Assembly: GCA_045611685.1 (NCBI GenBank)
Contig: JAZKXO010000097.1
Location: 62,001-126,000, forward strand
Direction of reading: 5' to 3'
DNA length: 64,000 bases
Source: SIG701 sp045611685
GTDB taxonomy: Bacteria; Bacillota; Clostridia; Oscillospirales; CAG-272
Shown: positions 7,800 through 15,468 of the stretch, in pieces
Numbering within the stretch: position 1 is the first letter of the stretch
Layout of the letters: every line of letters starts with the position of its first letter
Notes under the pieces: model-generated
What the model was told of the DNA's origin: nothing
Database searches by the model: none
Seen by the model: the letters and a program-made list of their open reading frames with translations, nothing else
Translations under genes and position numbers: made by a program

Positions 7800-8675
7800 T
7801 CAGAGAGCCGCCACAACCGCCTTGTAATATGCCAGATCCTGCTGAGCGAACCATCTGCGGTCGCCGGGGCGGCATCCCTCAATCGCGATCGGGCCGGCAA
7901 AGCCAACGTCAGCGAGCTTCTTGAGATATACGCGATGGTTGATCTCACCCTCCGCGAGTGCGCAGCCCTGCTTGTTTACCGAGTTCTTCAGGTGCGCATA
8001 GAACAGCTTATCGCCGTAGATATCGATCGCTTCGGTAACGGTAGGCTTCTTCGGGAAATACGCCGTGTTGCCGTAGTCCATATTGATACCGATCATGGGG
8101 CTGTCGATGAGATCGACGAGTTTTCGGGACGGTTCCGGGAGGTCGTGGATATAACGCATGTGCGTCTCAAAAGCGAACTTCACGCCAAGCGGCTCAAGTC
8201 CTTTACCGATCTGCTGATAGGTATCGACCGTCAGATTCCACATCTCCTCCGTTGCGGCGGCGCTGCCGTGGAACTCGAACGCACGGGGAGCCACGCTCGT
8301 ATCGGTAGAGCGGATGGAAGCGGCGAGCGTGTTGCACACCGTCGTGCCGCACAGATCGCTGATCAGCTGTGCCTTACGGATCGCCGTTTTCACAGCCTCG
8401 GCACGGACTTCCTTGTCGGGGTTCATGCAGTCGGCAACGATCACGCCGAGAAGGATCTCCTTAAGACCGTACTTCTTCTTACCTTCCGCGATCTGCTTGT
8501 AGTAGTCCTCAATCGTGGAATCCTGCAGGTGTGCGGGCAGATGGCTGCGGAATTCAATGCCTTCAAAGCCGAGCTCGGCCGCCATGCGGCATACGTCATC
8601 AATAGACTTGCCGTCAAACGATCCCTCTTTGGGGAATTCGGCAAAATTCACGTGCATAATAACAGTATTGTTCAT
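7800..8675 (-). CDS. Sugar phosphate isomerase/epimerase, copy 3 of 3 (promoter-proximal)
   Basis: This is the first gene of the triplicated operon, 291 aa, starting at ATG 8675 (MNNTVIMHVNF) with AAGGAGA upstream. It differs from the others in the N-terminal third (FPKEGSFDGKSIDDV, LPAHLQDSTIEDYYKQ), but keeps FAFETHM, INMDYGN and the C-terminal WFAQQDLAYYKAVVA. It is probably the ancestral copy or the one under strongest constraint. It lies divergent from an SDR oxidoreductase across a 184-bp two-promoter region. An isomerase with a dehydrogenase suggests sugar-acid, inositol or polyol catabolism (inference). Confidence 0.86.
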   Translation of the reverse strand: MNNTVIMHVNFAEFPKEGSFDGKSIDDVCRMAAELGFEGIEFRSHLPAHLQDSTIEDYYKQIAEGKKKYGLKEILLGVIVADCMNPDKEVRAEAVKTAIRKAQLISDLCGTTVCNTLAASIRSTDTSVAPRAFEFHGSAAATEEMWNLTVDTYQQIGKGLEPLGVKFAFETHMRYIHDLPEPSRKLVDLIDSPMIGINMDYGNTAYFPKKPTVTEAIDIYGDKLFYAHLKNSVNKQGCALAEGEINHRVYLKKLADVGFAGPIAIEGCRPGDRRWFAQQDLAYYKAVVAAL

Positions 8676-8711
8676 AAACGTTCTCCTTTTTAGGGAAATT
8701 ATGGTGATACC

Positions 8712-8740
8712 ATTATACAGCAGAGAGCGGAGGAATTCAA
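8712..8740 (-). promoter_or_regulatory. Promoter of the isomerase operon
   Basis: On the minus strand, TTGAAT (8735-8740), a 17-bp spacer and a perfect TATAAT (8712-8717) lie 37 bp before the copy-3 start. Confidence 0.8.
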
Positions 8741-8799
8741 TACCAAACCACGAATTTGTCAAATAAAACATGAATTTCGCCTAATTAAAAAATGACTCC

Positions 8800-8828
8800 T
8801 TTACAACGGGGCAAAGATGTGCTATACT
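8800..8828 (+). promoter_or_regulatory. Promoter of the SDR gene
   Basis: TTTACA (8800-8805), a 17-bp spacer and TATACT (8823-8828) lie 31 bp before ATG 8860. It is back-to-back with the isomerase promoter, so one regulator could control both. Confidence 0.8.
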
Positions 8829-8859
8829 GTACCCAAACCAAATTAAAAGGAGTTTTTCC

Positions 8860-9660
8860 ATGAGTTTTCTGAAAGGCAAAACCGCCATTATCACCGGCGC
8901 CGGATTCGCCGCTCTTTCCGACGGCAGATGCGGCTCAATCGGCTACGGCATCGCCACCGCTTACGCCAAGGAAGGCGCGAATCTGGTAATCACCGGACGC
9001 AACGTCTCTAAACTGGAGAAAGCAAAGGAAGAGTTGGAACGCCTTTACGGCATCAAGGTTCTCGCTCTTGCCGCTGACATCTCCGAGGGCGCTGACAACG
9101 AAGCGATCGCCAAAGGCGTAGCCGAAGCTGCTATGAAAGAATTTGGCAGAATCGACGTTCTCATCAACAACGCGCAGGCTTCCGCTTCGGGCGTTACGAT
9201 CCAGGATCACACCACCGAGCAGTTCAATCTCGCGATGTACTCCGGTCTGTACGCCACGTTCTACTATATGAAAGCCTGCTATCCGTACCTGAAGGAGACG
9301 AAGGGCTCCGTTATCAACTTCGCTTCCGGTGCGGGTCTGTTCGGCAACTACGGCCAGTGCTCCTACGCCGCCGCGAAGGAAGGCATCCGCGGTCTTTCCC
9401 GCGTAGCCGCTACCGAGTGGGCAAAGGACGGCATCAACACGAACGTGGTATGCCCCCTCGCCTGGACCGCACAGCTTGAAAACTTCGAAAAAGCATACCC
9501 CGAAGCGTTCAAAGCGAACGTAAAGATGCCCCCCGCCGGCCACTTCGGCGATTCGGAGCTGGAGATCGGCCGCGTGTGCGTACAGCTCGCATCCCCCGAT
9601 TTCAAATACATGAACGGCGAAACCCTGACGCTCGAAGGCGGCATGGGCCTGCGCCCGTAA
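8860..9660 (+). CDS. SDR family NAD(P)-dependent oxidoreductase
   Basis: The 266-aa classical short-chain dehydrogenase/reductase has a Rossmann glycine motif TGAGFAALSDGRCGSIGYGIA. This is longer than the usual TGxxxGIG, an insertion of about eight residues. NNAQ stands for NNAG near residue 100, the catalytic Ser lies in NFASGAG, and the catalytic pair is YAAAKEG (Y-x3-K). It reduces or oxidises a hydroxyl/keto group; the substrate is unknown. It is divergently transcribed from the isomerase triplication, with its own promoter and an AAAAGGAG ribosome site. A shared terminator with the convergent methyltransferase follows. Confidence 0.9.
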   Translation: MSFLKGKTAIITGAGFAALSDGRCGSIGYGIATAYAKEGANLVITGRNVSKLEKAKEELERLYGIKVLALAADISEGADNEAIAKGVAEAAMKEFGRIDVLINNAQASASGVTIQDHTTEQFNLAMYSGLYATFYYMKACYPYLKETKGSVINFASGAGLFGNYGQCSYAAAKEGIRGLSRVAATEWAKDGINTNVVCPLAWTAQLENFEKAYPEAFKANVKMPPAGHFGDSELEIGRVCVQLASPDFKYMNGETLTLEGGMGLRP

Positions 9661-9670
9661 AAAAGACAGA

Positions 9671-9696
9671 AAAACTCCGCCATCCGGCGGAGTTTT
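9671..9696. terminator. Bidirectional terminator (SDR / RsmF-like)
   Basis: An 11-bp stem AAAACTCCGCC/GGCGGAGTTTT with ATCC loop lies between convergent genes and has T runs on both strands. Confidence 0.9.
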
Positions 9697-9701
9697 TTAT
9701 T

Positions 9702-11057
9702 TCACTTCTTCGTCCGAAGACCTTTCGGATAATGATTCTTCGCGCGGCCGCCGACGACTTTTGCGCCGCCCACGGCACAGCCGCACACGGTTACGACCGC
9801 CCAGCCGTTTTCAGAGTCGGCTTCGATCTCCTCCCCGCGCAGATACTGCGCGAGCAGTTCGCTGTCCGGCGAAAGCTCGATCTTCCTCTTAAAATATTTC
9901 CCCATCGCGGAAAAGAACTGGTGATGCGGCTGTATATATTTGCCCCGCACTTCCCCGATCGTCACACCAAGGGCGAACGCCGCCCCTTTCGGCACGGCAA
10001 AATCCGGCGTAAAATACACGGGTTTTCCGTTGTACACAAGAACGTGCTCTTTTTCGTACCGTACAAGAACGTCGTCAAGGAACGAGAGCGTGACGGAATC
10101 GGGCTTCGCCGCGGGTATCGGCTTCTTTTTGTCAAAAGCGGGAGAAGCCGTGCTGTGGAGAACTGCCGTGAACTGCCCCTCTCCCCGTCCGACGTGCGGA
10201 TAAAACCGACGGGCGAAGCGGATATTCTCCGTCTCACATCCGTCAAAGAAAATGCCGTCCGCAGTACACGCCCGCACCGATTCTTTCACCGGTACGATCT
10301 CAAATTCGGGATGAGCGCGAAGGAACGCATCGACGACCATCTCATTTTCTTCAAGAGAAAACGTGCACGTAGCATAAACGATATACCCGCCGTCTTTGAG
10401 GGCGGCCACCGCATTCTCGAGGATCTCCGCCTGCCGTGTCGCGCATTTTTTCACGTTGTCAAGGCTCCACTCGGGGATCGCGTTTTCCTCTTTACGGAAC
10501 ATACCCTCACCCGAACAAGGCGCGTCTACCATAATCATATCGAACGCATGCGAAAACGTGGCGGCGAGCCGCGCCGTATCCATGCAGGTGGTTACGGTGT
10601 TCGAAAGTCCGAGACGTTCGACGTTGCCCGTCAGAATCCGACAGCGGGAGGGGATGATCTCGTTTGAGACGAGAACGCCGTTCTCTCCGAGCTTATTTTT
10701 GAGCTGCGTGCTCTTGCCGCCGGGTGCCGCGCACATATCAAGGATTTTCCAATCGGGGTCAATATGGATACACTCCGCCGGCGCCATGGCCGCCGGTTCC
10801 TGCACGTAGATCATCCCTGCGTGATGAAAGGGGTGATTTCCGACGTGCTCATATTCGAGATAAAATCCGTTTTCCACGTACGGGATCTTCTCATAAGCGA
10901 GCGTGTTTATCCTCTCAAAATCTGAAAGAGCGATCTTGTCCGTATTCACGCGCAATCCGCGCACGGGCGGCATTGCGAGCGCCGCCTCGTAAGAGGAGAA
11001 CGAATCGCCGAGGAGAGAGCGCATCCGCTGTGCATATTCTTCGGGAAGTGTAATCAT
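9702..11057 (-). CDS. RsmF/RsmB-like rRNA (cytosine-5) methyltransferase (NOL1/NOP2/sun family)
   Basis: The 451-aa SAM-dependent m5C RNA methyltransferase shows a SAM-binding motif (ILDMCAAPGGKSTQL), a catalytic DAPCSGEG Cys and the second Cys in YATCTFSLEENE. The C-terminal RsmF-type domain ends around GGRAKNHYPKGLR. It probably methylates a 16S rRNA cytosine. The start at ATG 11057 overlaps the stop of rsmE by four bases, so the two rRNA methyltransferases are translationally coupled. A longer frame to 11162 lies inside rsmE and is not used. Confidence 0.9.
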   Translation of the reverse strand: MITLPEEYAQRMRSLLGDSFSSYEAALAMPPVRGLRVNTDKIALSDFERINTLAYEKIPYVENGFYLEYEHVGNHPFHHAGMIYVQEPAAMAPAECIHIDPDWKILDMCAAPGGKSTQLKNKLGENGVLVSNEIIPSRCRILTGNVERLGLSNTVTTCMDTARLAATFSHAFDMIMVDAPCSGEGMFRKEENAIPEWSLDNVKKCATRQAEILENAVAALKDGGYIVYATCTFSLEENEMVVDAFLRAHPEFEIVPVKESVRACTADGIFFDGCETENIRFARRFYPHVGRGEGQFTAVLHSTASPAFDKKKPIPAAKPDSVTLSFLDDVLVRYEKEHVLVYNGKPVYFTPDFAVPKGAAFALGVTIGEVRGKYIQPHHQFFSAMGKYFKRKIELSPDSELLAQYLRGEEIEADSENGWAVVTVCGCAVGGAKVVGGRAKNHYPKGLRTKK

Positions 11058-11809
11058 ACCGACTCCTTTGAAAGATGCATTTCCGCGTGGAGCATACACA
11101 TCCCCACCGCCGTGATCGCGGCTGTCTCCGTGCGGAGGATTCGGTGACCGAGAGAGACGCACACGCCGCCCGCACGGACGGCATCCTCAGCCTCACGTGG
11201 CTCAAAGCCGCCCTCGGGGCCGATCAGAATCCCCACGCGCATACCGCTCTGTATCCTTTGCAGCGTCTCCCCGAGCGCGCGCATTCCGTTTTCGTTTTCG
11301 TAAGGAACGAGAAGGACGTCCATCTCCCCCATTTTAAGGAGCGCTTCTTTCCACGAGAGCACGTCCGAGACGTGCGGGATCACGCTTCTCTTGCTCTGCT
11401 TTGCGGCACTTTCCGCGATCGCCTGCCAGCGGTCGCGCTTTAGGGCTTTCTTCTTTTCATCCAGCTTTACGATACTGCGGTGCATCTCGACGGGGATTAC
11501 CTCAAAAACGCCGAGTTCCACCGTTTTCTGAATGACAAGTTCGAGTTTGTCGCTTTTCGGAAGCCCCTGAAAGAGGTATATCTCCATCGGCAATTCCGTA
11601 TTTTGATACGTTTCCTCCACGATCTCAACGACGGCGGCATCGTTTTCATAGCGAACGAGCGTACAAAGACTCGTCTCACCGCCGTGGCTTACGAGCACCG
11701 TCTCACCCGGATGCATCCGGAGCACGTTGCGCATATGATTGTAATCCGCTCCGGTCAAAAAAAACAGCTTGTCCCGTCGGCTTTCCTCGCCGACAAAAAA
11801 ATTATACAT
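11054..11809 (-). CDS. rsmE: 16S rRNA m3U1498 methyltransferase RsmE
   Basis: The 251-aa SPOUT-class methyltransferase acts on U1498 of 16S rRNA. Diagnostic stretches are an N-terminal PUA-like region with HMRNVLRMHPGE, QGLPKSDKLELVIQKTVELGV, QSKRSVIPHV, GILIGPEGGFEPREAE and the C-terminal LGHRILRTETAAI, which forms the trefoil-knot SAM site. ATG 11809 has AAAGGAG eight bases upstream; a GTG two codons earlier is too close to it. It is the first gene of a two-gene operon with the RsmF-like enzyme. Confidence 0.94.
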   Translation of the reverse strand: MYNFFVGEESRRDKLFFLTGADYNHMRNVLRMHPGETVLVSHGGETSLCTLVRYENDAAVVEIVEETYQNTELPMEIYLFQGLPKSDKLELVIQKTVELGVFEVIPVEMHRSIVKLDEKKKALKRDRWQAIAESAAKQSKRSVIPHVSDVLSWKEALLKMGEMDVLLVPYENENGMRALGETLQRIQSGMRVGILIGPEGGFEPREAEDAVRAGGVCVSLGHRILRTETAAITAVGMCMLHAEMHLSKESV

Positions 11810-11832
11810 ACGCACAACTCCTTTCTGCGTCT

Positions 11833-11861
11833 ATTATAGCAAAGATGCGGAATATTTGCAA
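11833..11861 (-). promoter_or_regulatory. Promoter of rsmE operon
   Basis: On the minus strand, TTGCAA (11856-11861), a 17-bp spacer and TATAAT (11833-11838) lie 23 bp before the rsmE start and immediately beyond the ribbon-helix-helix gene. Confidence 0.75.
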
Positions 11862-11868
11862 GGGATGC

Positions 11869-12066
11869 TTATTCCTCGGCGTCTCCGGGAAGTACGACCT
11901 TCGAGACGTCCACCTTGCCGTGCACGCGCTCGTGATAGGCAATATTCGTGCGGATCAGATGGAGCATATGGTTATTCACACTGCGCCCCTCTGCATCTGC
12001 TACCGCAATCAGTTTTTTGTAGAGATCCTCATCAATGCGTACGGAAAATTCGGCTTTCATTTTCAT
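11869..12066 (-). CDS. Small ribbon-helix-helix (Arc-like) DNA-binding protein
   Basis: The 65-aa protein opens MKMKAEFSVRIDEDLYKKL and continues ADAEGRSVNNHMLHLIR. That is a beta-strand plus two helices, the Arc/MetJ ribbon-helix-helix pattern. Such proteins bind DNA as dimers and are often antitoxins or plasmid/phage repressors. No toxin-sized ORF lies beside it, so an orphan regulator is more likely. ATG 12066 has AGGAGA eight bases upstream; the frame continues upstream without a ribosome site. Its TATAAT at 12107-12112 is clear, but no good -35 was found. Confidence 0.75.
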   Translation of the reverse strand: MKMKAEFSVRIDEDLYKKLIAVADAEGRSVNNHMLHLIRTNIAYHERVHGKVDVSKVVLPGDAEE

Positions 12067-12134
12067 AACGTCGCTCTCCTTTGACAGAAATTTCGTGTTT
12101 TTTATCATTATACGCTTTTCTTTCGGCATCGGTA

Positions 12135-12163
12135 TTGTCATACTTTAAATTTTATGTTAAAAT
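12135..12163 (+). promoter_or_regulatory. Promoter of yifB
   Basis: TTGTCA (12135-12140), a 17-bp spacer and TAAAAT (12158-12163) lie 23 bp before ATG 12187. Confidence 0.7.
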
Positions 12164-12186
12164 TTTTACAAACAGGAGGATGACGT

Positions 12187-13713
12187 ATGCTTTCGATTAC
12201 TTACAGCGCCGGTCTTACCGGCCTTGACGGCTTTGTCGTCACGGTAGAATGCAGCGGACAGAGAAATCTGCCCGAGATGAATATCGTGGGCCTTGCCGAT
12301 ATGGCGGTACGCGAGGCCAAGGAGCGCATCCGTGCCGCATCGGTAAACAGCGGTTTTCCGTTCCCCGAGCTCGCTCTGATCGTGAATCTTGCCCCCGCCG
12401 ACCGTAAGAAAGAGGGCTCTTCTCTCGATCTCGCCATGCTGACGGCGATCTTCCAGTGCGCCGGTATCATCAGCCCCTCCATGGATCTTAAAGACAAATG
12501 CTTTCTCGGTGAGTTATCTCTCAGCGGCAAGGTATGCCCTCTGCGCGGCGTATTGAGTATGACGCTCGCTGCCCGCGAGGCGGGTATCAAAGAATTGTAC
12601 GTTCCCGCCGAAAACGCGCAGGAGGCCGCTGCCGTCCCCGGCATCACGGTCTACGCGATTCCCACGGTAGGCGTCCTCGTCGATCACCTGAAGGGTACCG
12701 AACCCCTCGAACCCGTAAAAACCGCCGTGCCGGATTTCGAAGGTTTTCCGTCGGACGACGATTTCTCCGACGTAAAAGGACAGTTGAAGGTGAAGCGCGC
12801 CCTTGAAATCGCCGCGGCCGGCGCACATAACGTGCTCCTCATAGGCCCGCCCGGCACGGGTAAATCCATGCTCGCAAAGCGCTTTCCCACCATTCTCCCG
12901 CCGCTTACGTTCAAAGAATCTATAGAAATCACAAAAATCCATTCCGTAGCGGGGGAGCTGACTGACGGCACGGGCCTCGTTACCGTGCGCCCGTTCCGCG
13001 CCCCGCACCACACGATGAGCGCCCCCTCCCTCGTGGGCGGAGGCAGAATCCCCATGCCGGGCGAGCTCGCGCTTTCGCACAACGGCGTTCTGTTTTTAGA
13101 TGAGCTTCCCGAATTCCCCCGCCCCGTTATGGAGAGCCTCCGTCAGCCGCTCGAGGACGGTGTCGTAACGATCACCCGCGCTGCGGGACGGTGCACGTTC
13201 CCCTCCAGGAGCATCCTCATCACCGCGATGAATCCCTGCCCCTGTGGCAATTACGGAAACAGCCGTCAGCCATGCAGCTGCACCGCAGAAATGCGCAGAA
13301 AATATCTCTCGAAAATATCGGGGCCGCTTCTCGATCGGATCGACATACACGTTACCGTGCCGACGCTTTCCTTTGAGGAGCTCAGCGTAACGGAGCCGGG
13401 TGAGCCGTCCGCAGCGATCCGCGAACGCGTCATCGAAGCGAGAGAGTTCGCCGCCCGCCGTTTCACCGACAAGGAGCCGATCCCGAACGGCGCGCTCTCC
13501 CCTGCCGAAACCAGAGACACGTGCGTGCTCGACGAGGCGGGACGCGGCGTTATGAAAATGGCGATCGAAAAACTCGGCCTTTCCGCCCGCGGCTACGATC
13601 GGCTTTTGCGCGTAGCGCGGACGATCGCGGATCTTGCCAAAAGCGAAGCGATCACCGCCGCCCACGTGGCGGAGGCGATCCAGATGCGTTCCCTCGACCG
13701 CGAATACTGGTGA
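12187..13713 (+). CDS. YifB/ComM family Mg-chelatase-like AAA+ ATPase
   Basis: The 508-aa length is normal for the family. It has an N-terminal Lon-like substrate domain (residues 1-165), AAA+ Walker A GPPGTGKS at 220-227, Walker B LFLDELPEF, a zinc-like cluster CPCGNYGNSRQPCSC and the C-terminal lid RGYDRLLRVARTIADL. ComM is a hexameric helicase promoting branch migration in natural transformation in Gram-negatives; the Firmicute role is less clear. It is a single-gene unit with its own promoter, an AGGAGG ribosome site and a strong terminator shared with the convergent tepA. Confidence 0.93.
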   Translation: MLSITYSAGLTGLDGFVVTVECSGQRNLPEMNIVGLADMAVREAKERIRAASVNSGFPFPELALIVNLAPADRKKEGSSLDLAMLTAIFQCAGIISPSMDLKDKCFLGELSLSGKVCPLRGVLSMTLAAREAGIKELYVPAENAQEAAAVPGITVYAIPTVGVLVDHLKGTEPLEPVKTAVPDFEGFPSDDDFSDVKGQLKVKRALEIAAAGAHNVLLIGPPGTGKSMLAKRFPTILPPLTFKESIEITKIHSVAGELTDGTGLVTVRPFRAPHHTMSAPSLVGGGRIPMPGELALSHNGVLFLDELPEFPRPVMESLRQPLEDGVVTITRAAGRCTFPSRSILITAMNPCPCGNYGNSRQPCSCTAEMRRKYLSKISGPLLDRIDIHVTVPTLSFEELSVTEPGEPSAAIRERVIEAREFAARRFTDKEPIPNGALSPAETRDTCVLDEAGRGVMKMAIEKLGLSARGYDRLLRVARTIADLAKSEAITAAHVAEAIQMRSLDREYW

Positions 13714-13716
13714 TAA

Positions 13717-13748
13717 AAAGAAGGCACGGCTCAAGCCGTGCCTTCTTT
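13717..13748. terminator. Bidirectional terminator (yifB / tepA)
   Basis: A stem of at least 14 bp (AAGAAGGCACGGC with GCCGTGCCTTCTT) with TCAA loop is flanked by A and T runs. It overlaps the last codons of tepA. Confidence 0.92.
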
Positions 13749-14453
13749 TTTGATCTGCCGACGAAGCGCTTCGAGCGCGTCGGAAAGACCTCCTACGCCG
13801 CCGATGAGCCCGATCTCCACCGCCTTTTTTCCGTCGATGATCGAACCGACGTCCGTCGCGATCTCGTCTGTGCGAAGGAGCAGTTTTCTGAACTCCTCCT
13901 CCGACACCTTGGAGTGATCGGTGATGAATCGGACGATCCGATCCTGCATCCGCTCAAAATAGTAGTACGTCTGCGGCACGCCGACGACCGTTCCGCTCAT
14001 GCGGACGGGGTGAATCGTCATCGTGGCGGATGGTACGATAAAGGACTCCTTTGCCGATACCGCAAGCGGTACGCCGATCGAGTGCCCGCCGCCCAGCACA
14101 AGCGATACGGTAGGCTTTTTCATACTCGCGACCATCTCCGCGAGCGCAAGGCCCGCCCCCACGTCCCCGCCCATCGTGTTGAGCACGATCAGTACTCCGT
14201 CGATCTCATCACTCTGCTCGATGGACACGAGAAGAGGGATAAGGTGCTCGTATTTCGTCGTTTTCTGCTCCGTGGGCAAGAGATAATGCCCCTCGATCTG
14301 CCCGATCACGGTGAGGCAGTGGATCGTGTCTCCGTCCTTTTTCGATACGACCGATCCGCTTTTGATGATCGCTTCCAGCTTATCTTTTTCCGTGCCGATC
14401 GCCTCGCTGTCCGCACAGTTTTCGCTGAAATCCTGATTCGTTTCGTCTGTCAT
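13731..14453 (-). CDS. ClpP-family serine protease, TepA-like
   Basis: The 240-aa protein has a crotonase/ClpP fold: LNTMGGDVGAGLAL, the nucleophile Ser125 in GGGHSIG, the catalytic His148 in MTIHPVR and a downstream acidic helix TDEIATDVG. TepA of Bacillus acts during forespore protein translocation and is a ClpP-like protease without its own ATPase partner. The start at ATG 14453 is preferred because GGAGG lies nine bases upstream; ATG 14513 has no such site. Whether this organism sporulates is not shown here. Confidence 0.85.
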   Translation of the reverse strand: MTDETNQDFSENCADSEAIGTEKDKLEAIIKSGSVVSKKDGDTIHCLTVIGQIEGHYLLPTEQKTTKYEHLIPLLVSIEQSDEIDGVLIVLNTMGGDVGAGLALAEMVASMKKPTVSLVLGGGHSIGVPLAVSAKESFIVPSATMTIHPVRMSGTVVGVPQTYYYFERMQDRIVRFITDHSKVSEEEFRKLLLRTDEIATDVGSIIDGKKAVEIGLIGGVGGLSDALEALRRQIKKEGTA

Positions 14454-14615
14454 CCCATTTTTCCTCCGTTCTTTTTTTCCGTAGTATGGCGCGAGACGGC
14501 GGATCTTATTCATTTTTACACCCGCCTATATCCAGGCCGTCTTACGCAAACGCATAAAATATGCCGTTTATCACTTTTTCCCAAAACGAGCGCAGAACAC
14601 AAGGAGGATTTTTAC

Positions 14616-14738
14616 GTGCAATTCGCTTTTTTTCACAATTATTTCTTGATTTACGCCGGAATATGCGCTATAATATTGTATGTACGGGCATTTTCTCAAA
14701 AAAAGGGATCTGCCTCGGCAAACGTGATTATTTTATAA
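14616..14738 (+). CDS. Small membrane protein (40 aa)
   Basis: A GTG start at 14616 is preceded by AAGGAGG at 14601-14607, eight bases away. The product begins MQFAFFHNYFLIYAGICA, contains one hydrophobic helix to about residue 23, and has a basic/polar tail RAFSQKKGSASANVIIL. A membrane peptide with a cytoplasmic tail is plausible. It ends 14 bp before the NifU-like gene. A promoter for that gene lies inside this ORF, so the ORF may be vestigial or part of a longer transcript. No family is known to me. Confidence 0.42.
   Translation: MQFAFFHNYFLIYAGICAIILYVRAFSQKKGSASANVIIL
14646..14674 (+). promoter_or_regulatory. Promoter of the NifU-like / GGGtGRT operon
   Basis: TTGATT (14646-14651), a 17-bp spacer and a perfect TATAAT (14669-14674) precede ATG 14753 with a leader of about 70 nt. 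Confidence 0.75.
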
Positions 14739-14752
14739 AGGAGTATATTTCT

Positions 14753-15454
14753 ATGGGCGAACTTATTTACACCCACGAAGTGCAGGAAATGTGCTGCGTA
14801 AAACAGGGCCCCAACCACGGTCCCGCTCCGATTCCGGAAGAGGGTATGTGGGTCAAGGCAAAAGAGGTCAAGGACATCTCCGCTTTGACGCACGGTATCG
14901 GCTGGTGCGCACCGCAGCAGGGCGCTTGCAAGCTGACCCTCAACGTTAAGGAAGGTATCATTCAGGAGGCCCTCGTTGAGACGATCGGCTGCTCCGGTAT
15001 GACCCACTCCGCTGCTATGGCAGCAGAGATCCTCCCCGGCAAGACGGTTCTTGAGGCTCTCAACACCGACCTTGTCTGCGACGCGATCAACACCGCTATG
15101 CGCGAATTGTTCCTCCAGATCGTATACGGTCGCTCTCAGTCCGCTTTCTCCGAGAACGGTCTGAACATTGGCGCAGGTCTTGAGGACCTCGGTAAGGGCT
15201 CCCGCAGCCAGGTCGGCACCATGTACGGCACCGCCGCCAAGGGTGTTCGCTATCTCGAGATGGCAGAGGGCTACGTTACCCGCATGGCTCTCGACGCTGA
15301 CGATCAGGTAATCGGCTACGAATTCGTTTCCCTCGGCAAGATGACCGACTTCATCAAGAAGGGCGACGATCCGAACACCGCCTACAACAAGGCAATGGGT
15401 ACATACGGCCGCTTCGACGATGCGGTTAAGTACATCGACCCGAGAAAGGCGTAA
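14753..15454 (+). CDS. Iron-sulfur cluster assembly scaffold-like protein, partner of GGGtGRT
   Basis: The 233-aa protein contains GIGWCAPQQGACKLTLNV and VETIGCSGMTHSAAMAAEIL. These cysteines and the surrounding glycines resemble the IscU/NifU N-terminal scaffold motif that holds nascent Fe-S clusters. The C-terminal half (from YGRSQSAFSENG) is specific to this family. Genes of this type are usually found directly upstream of GGGtGRT proteins, as here (14-bp gap). The biochemical role of the pair is not established, to my knowledge. The start is fixed by AAAGGAG ten bases before ATG 14753. Confidence 0.82.
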   Translation: MGELIYTHEVQEMCCVKQGPNHGPAPIPEEGMWVKAKEVKDISALTHGIGWCAPQQGACKLTLNVKEGIIQEALVETIGCSGMTHSAAMAAEILPGKTVLEALNTDLVCDAINTAMRELFLQIVYGRSQSAFSENGLNIGAGLEDLGKGSRSQVGTMYGTAAKGVRYLEMAEGYVTRMALDADDQVIGYEFVSLGKMTDFIKKGDDPNTAYNKAMGTYGRFDDAVKYIDPRKA

Positions 15455-15468
15455 GGAGGTACATACGA

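Noticed and set aside
11869..12066. Toxin-antitoxin pair
   Set aside because: The ribbon-helix-helix gene has no small partner on either side; both neighbours are housekeeping genes.
13521..14738. 405-aa plus-strand ORF across yifB end and tepA
   Set aside because: Mostly antisense to tepA and out of frame with yifB; only its last 40 codons, behind an AAGGAGG, look real and are listed separately.
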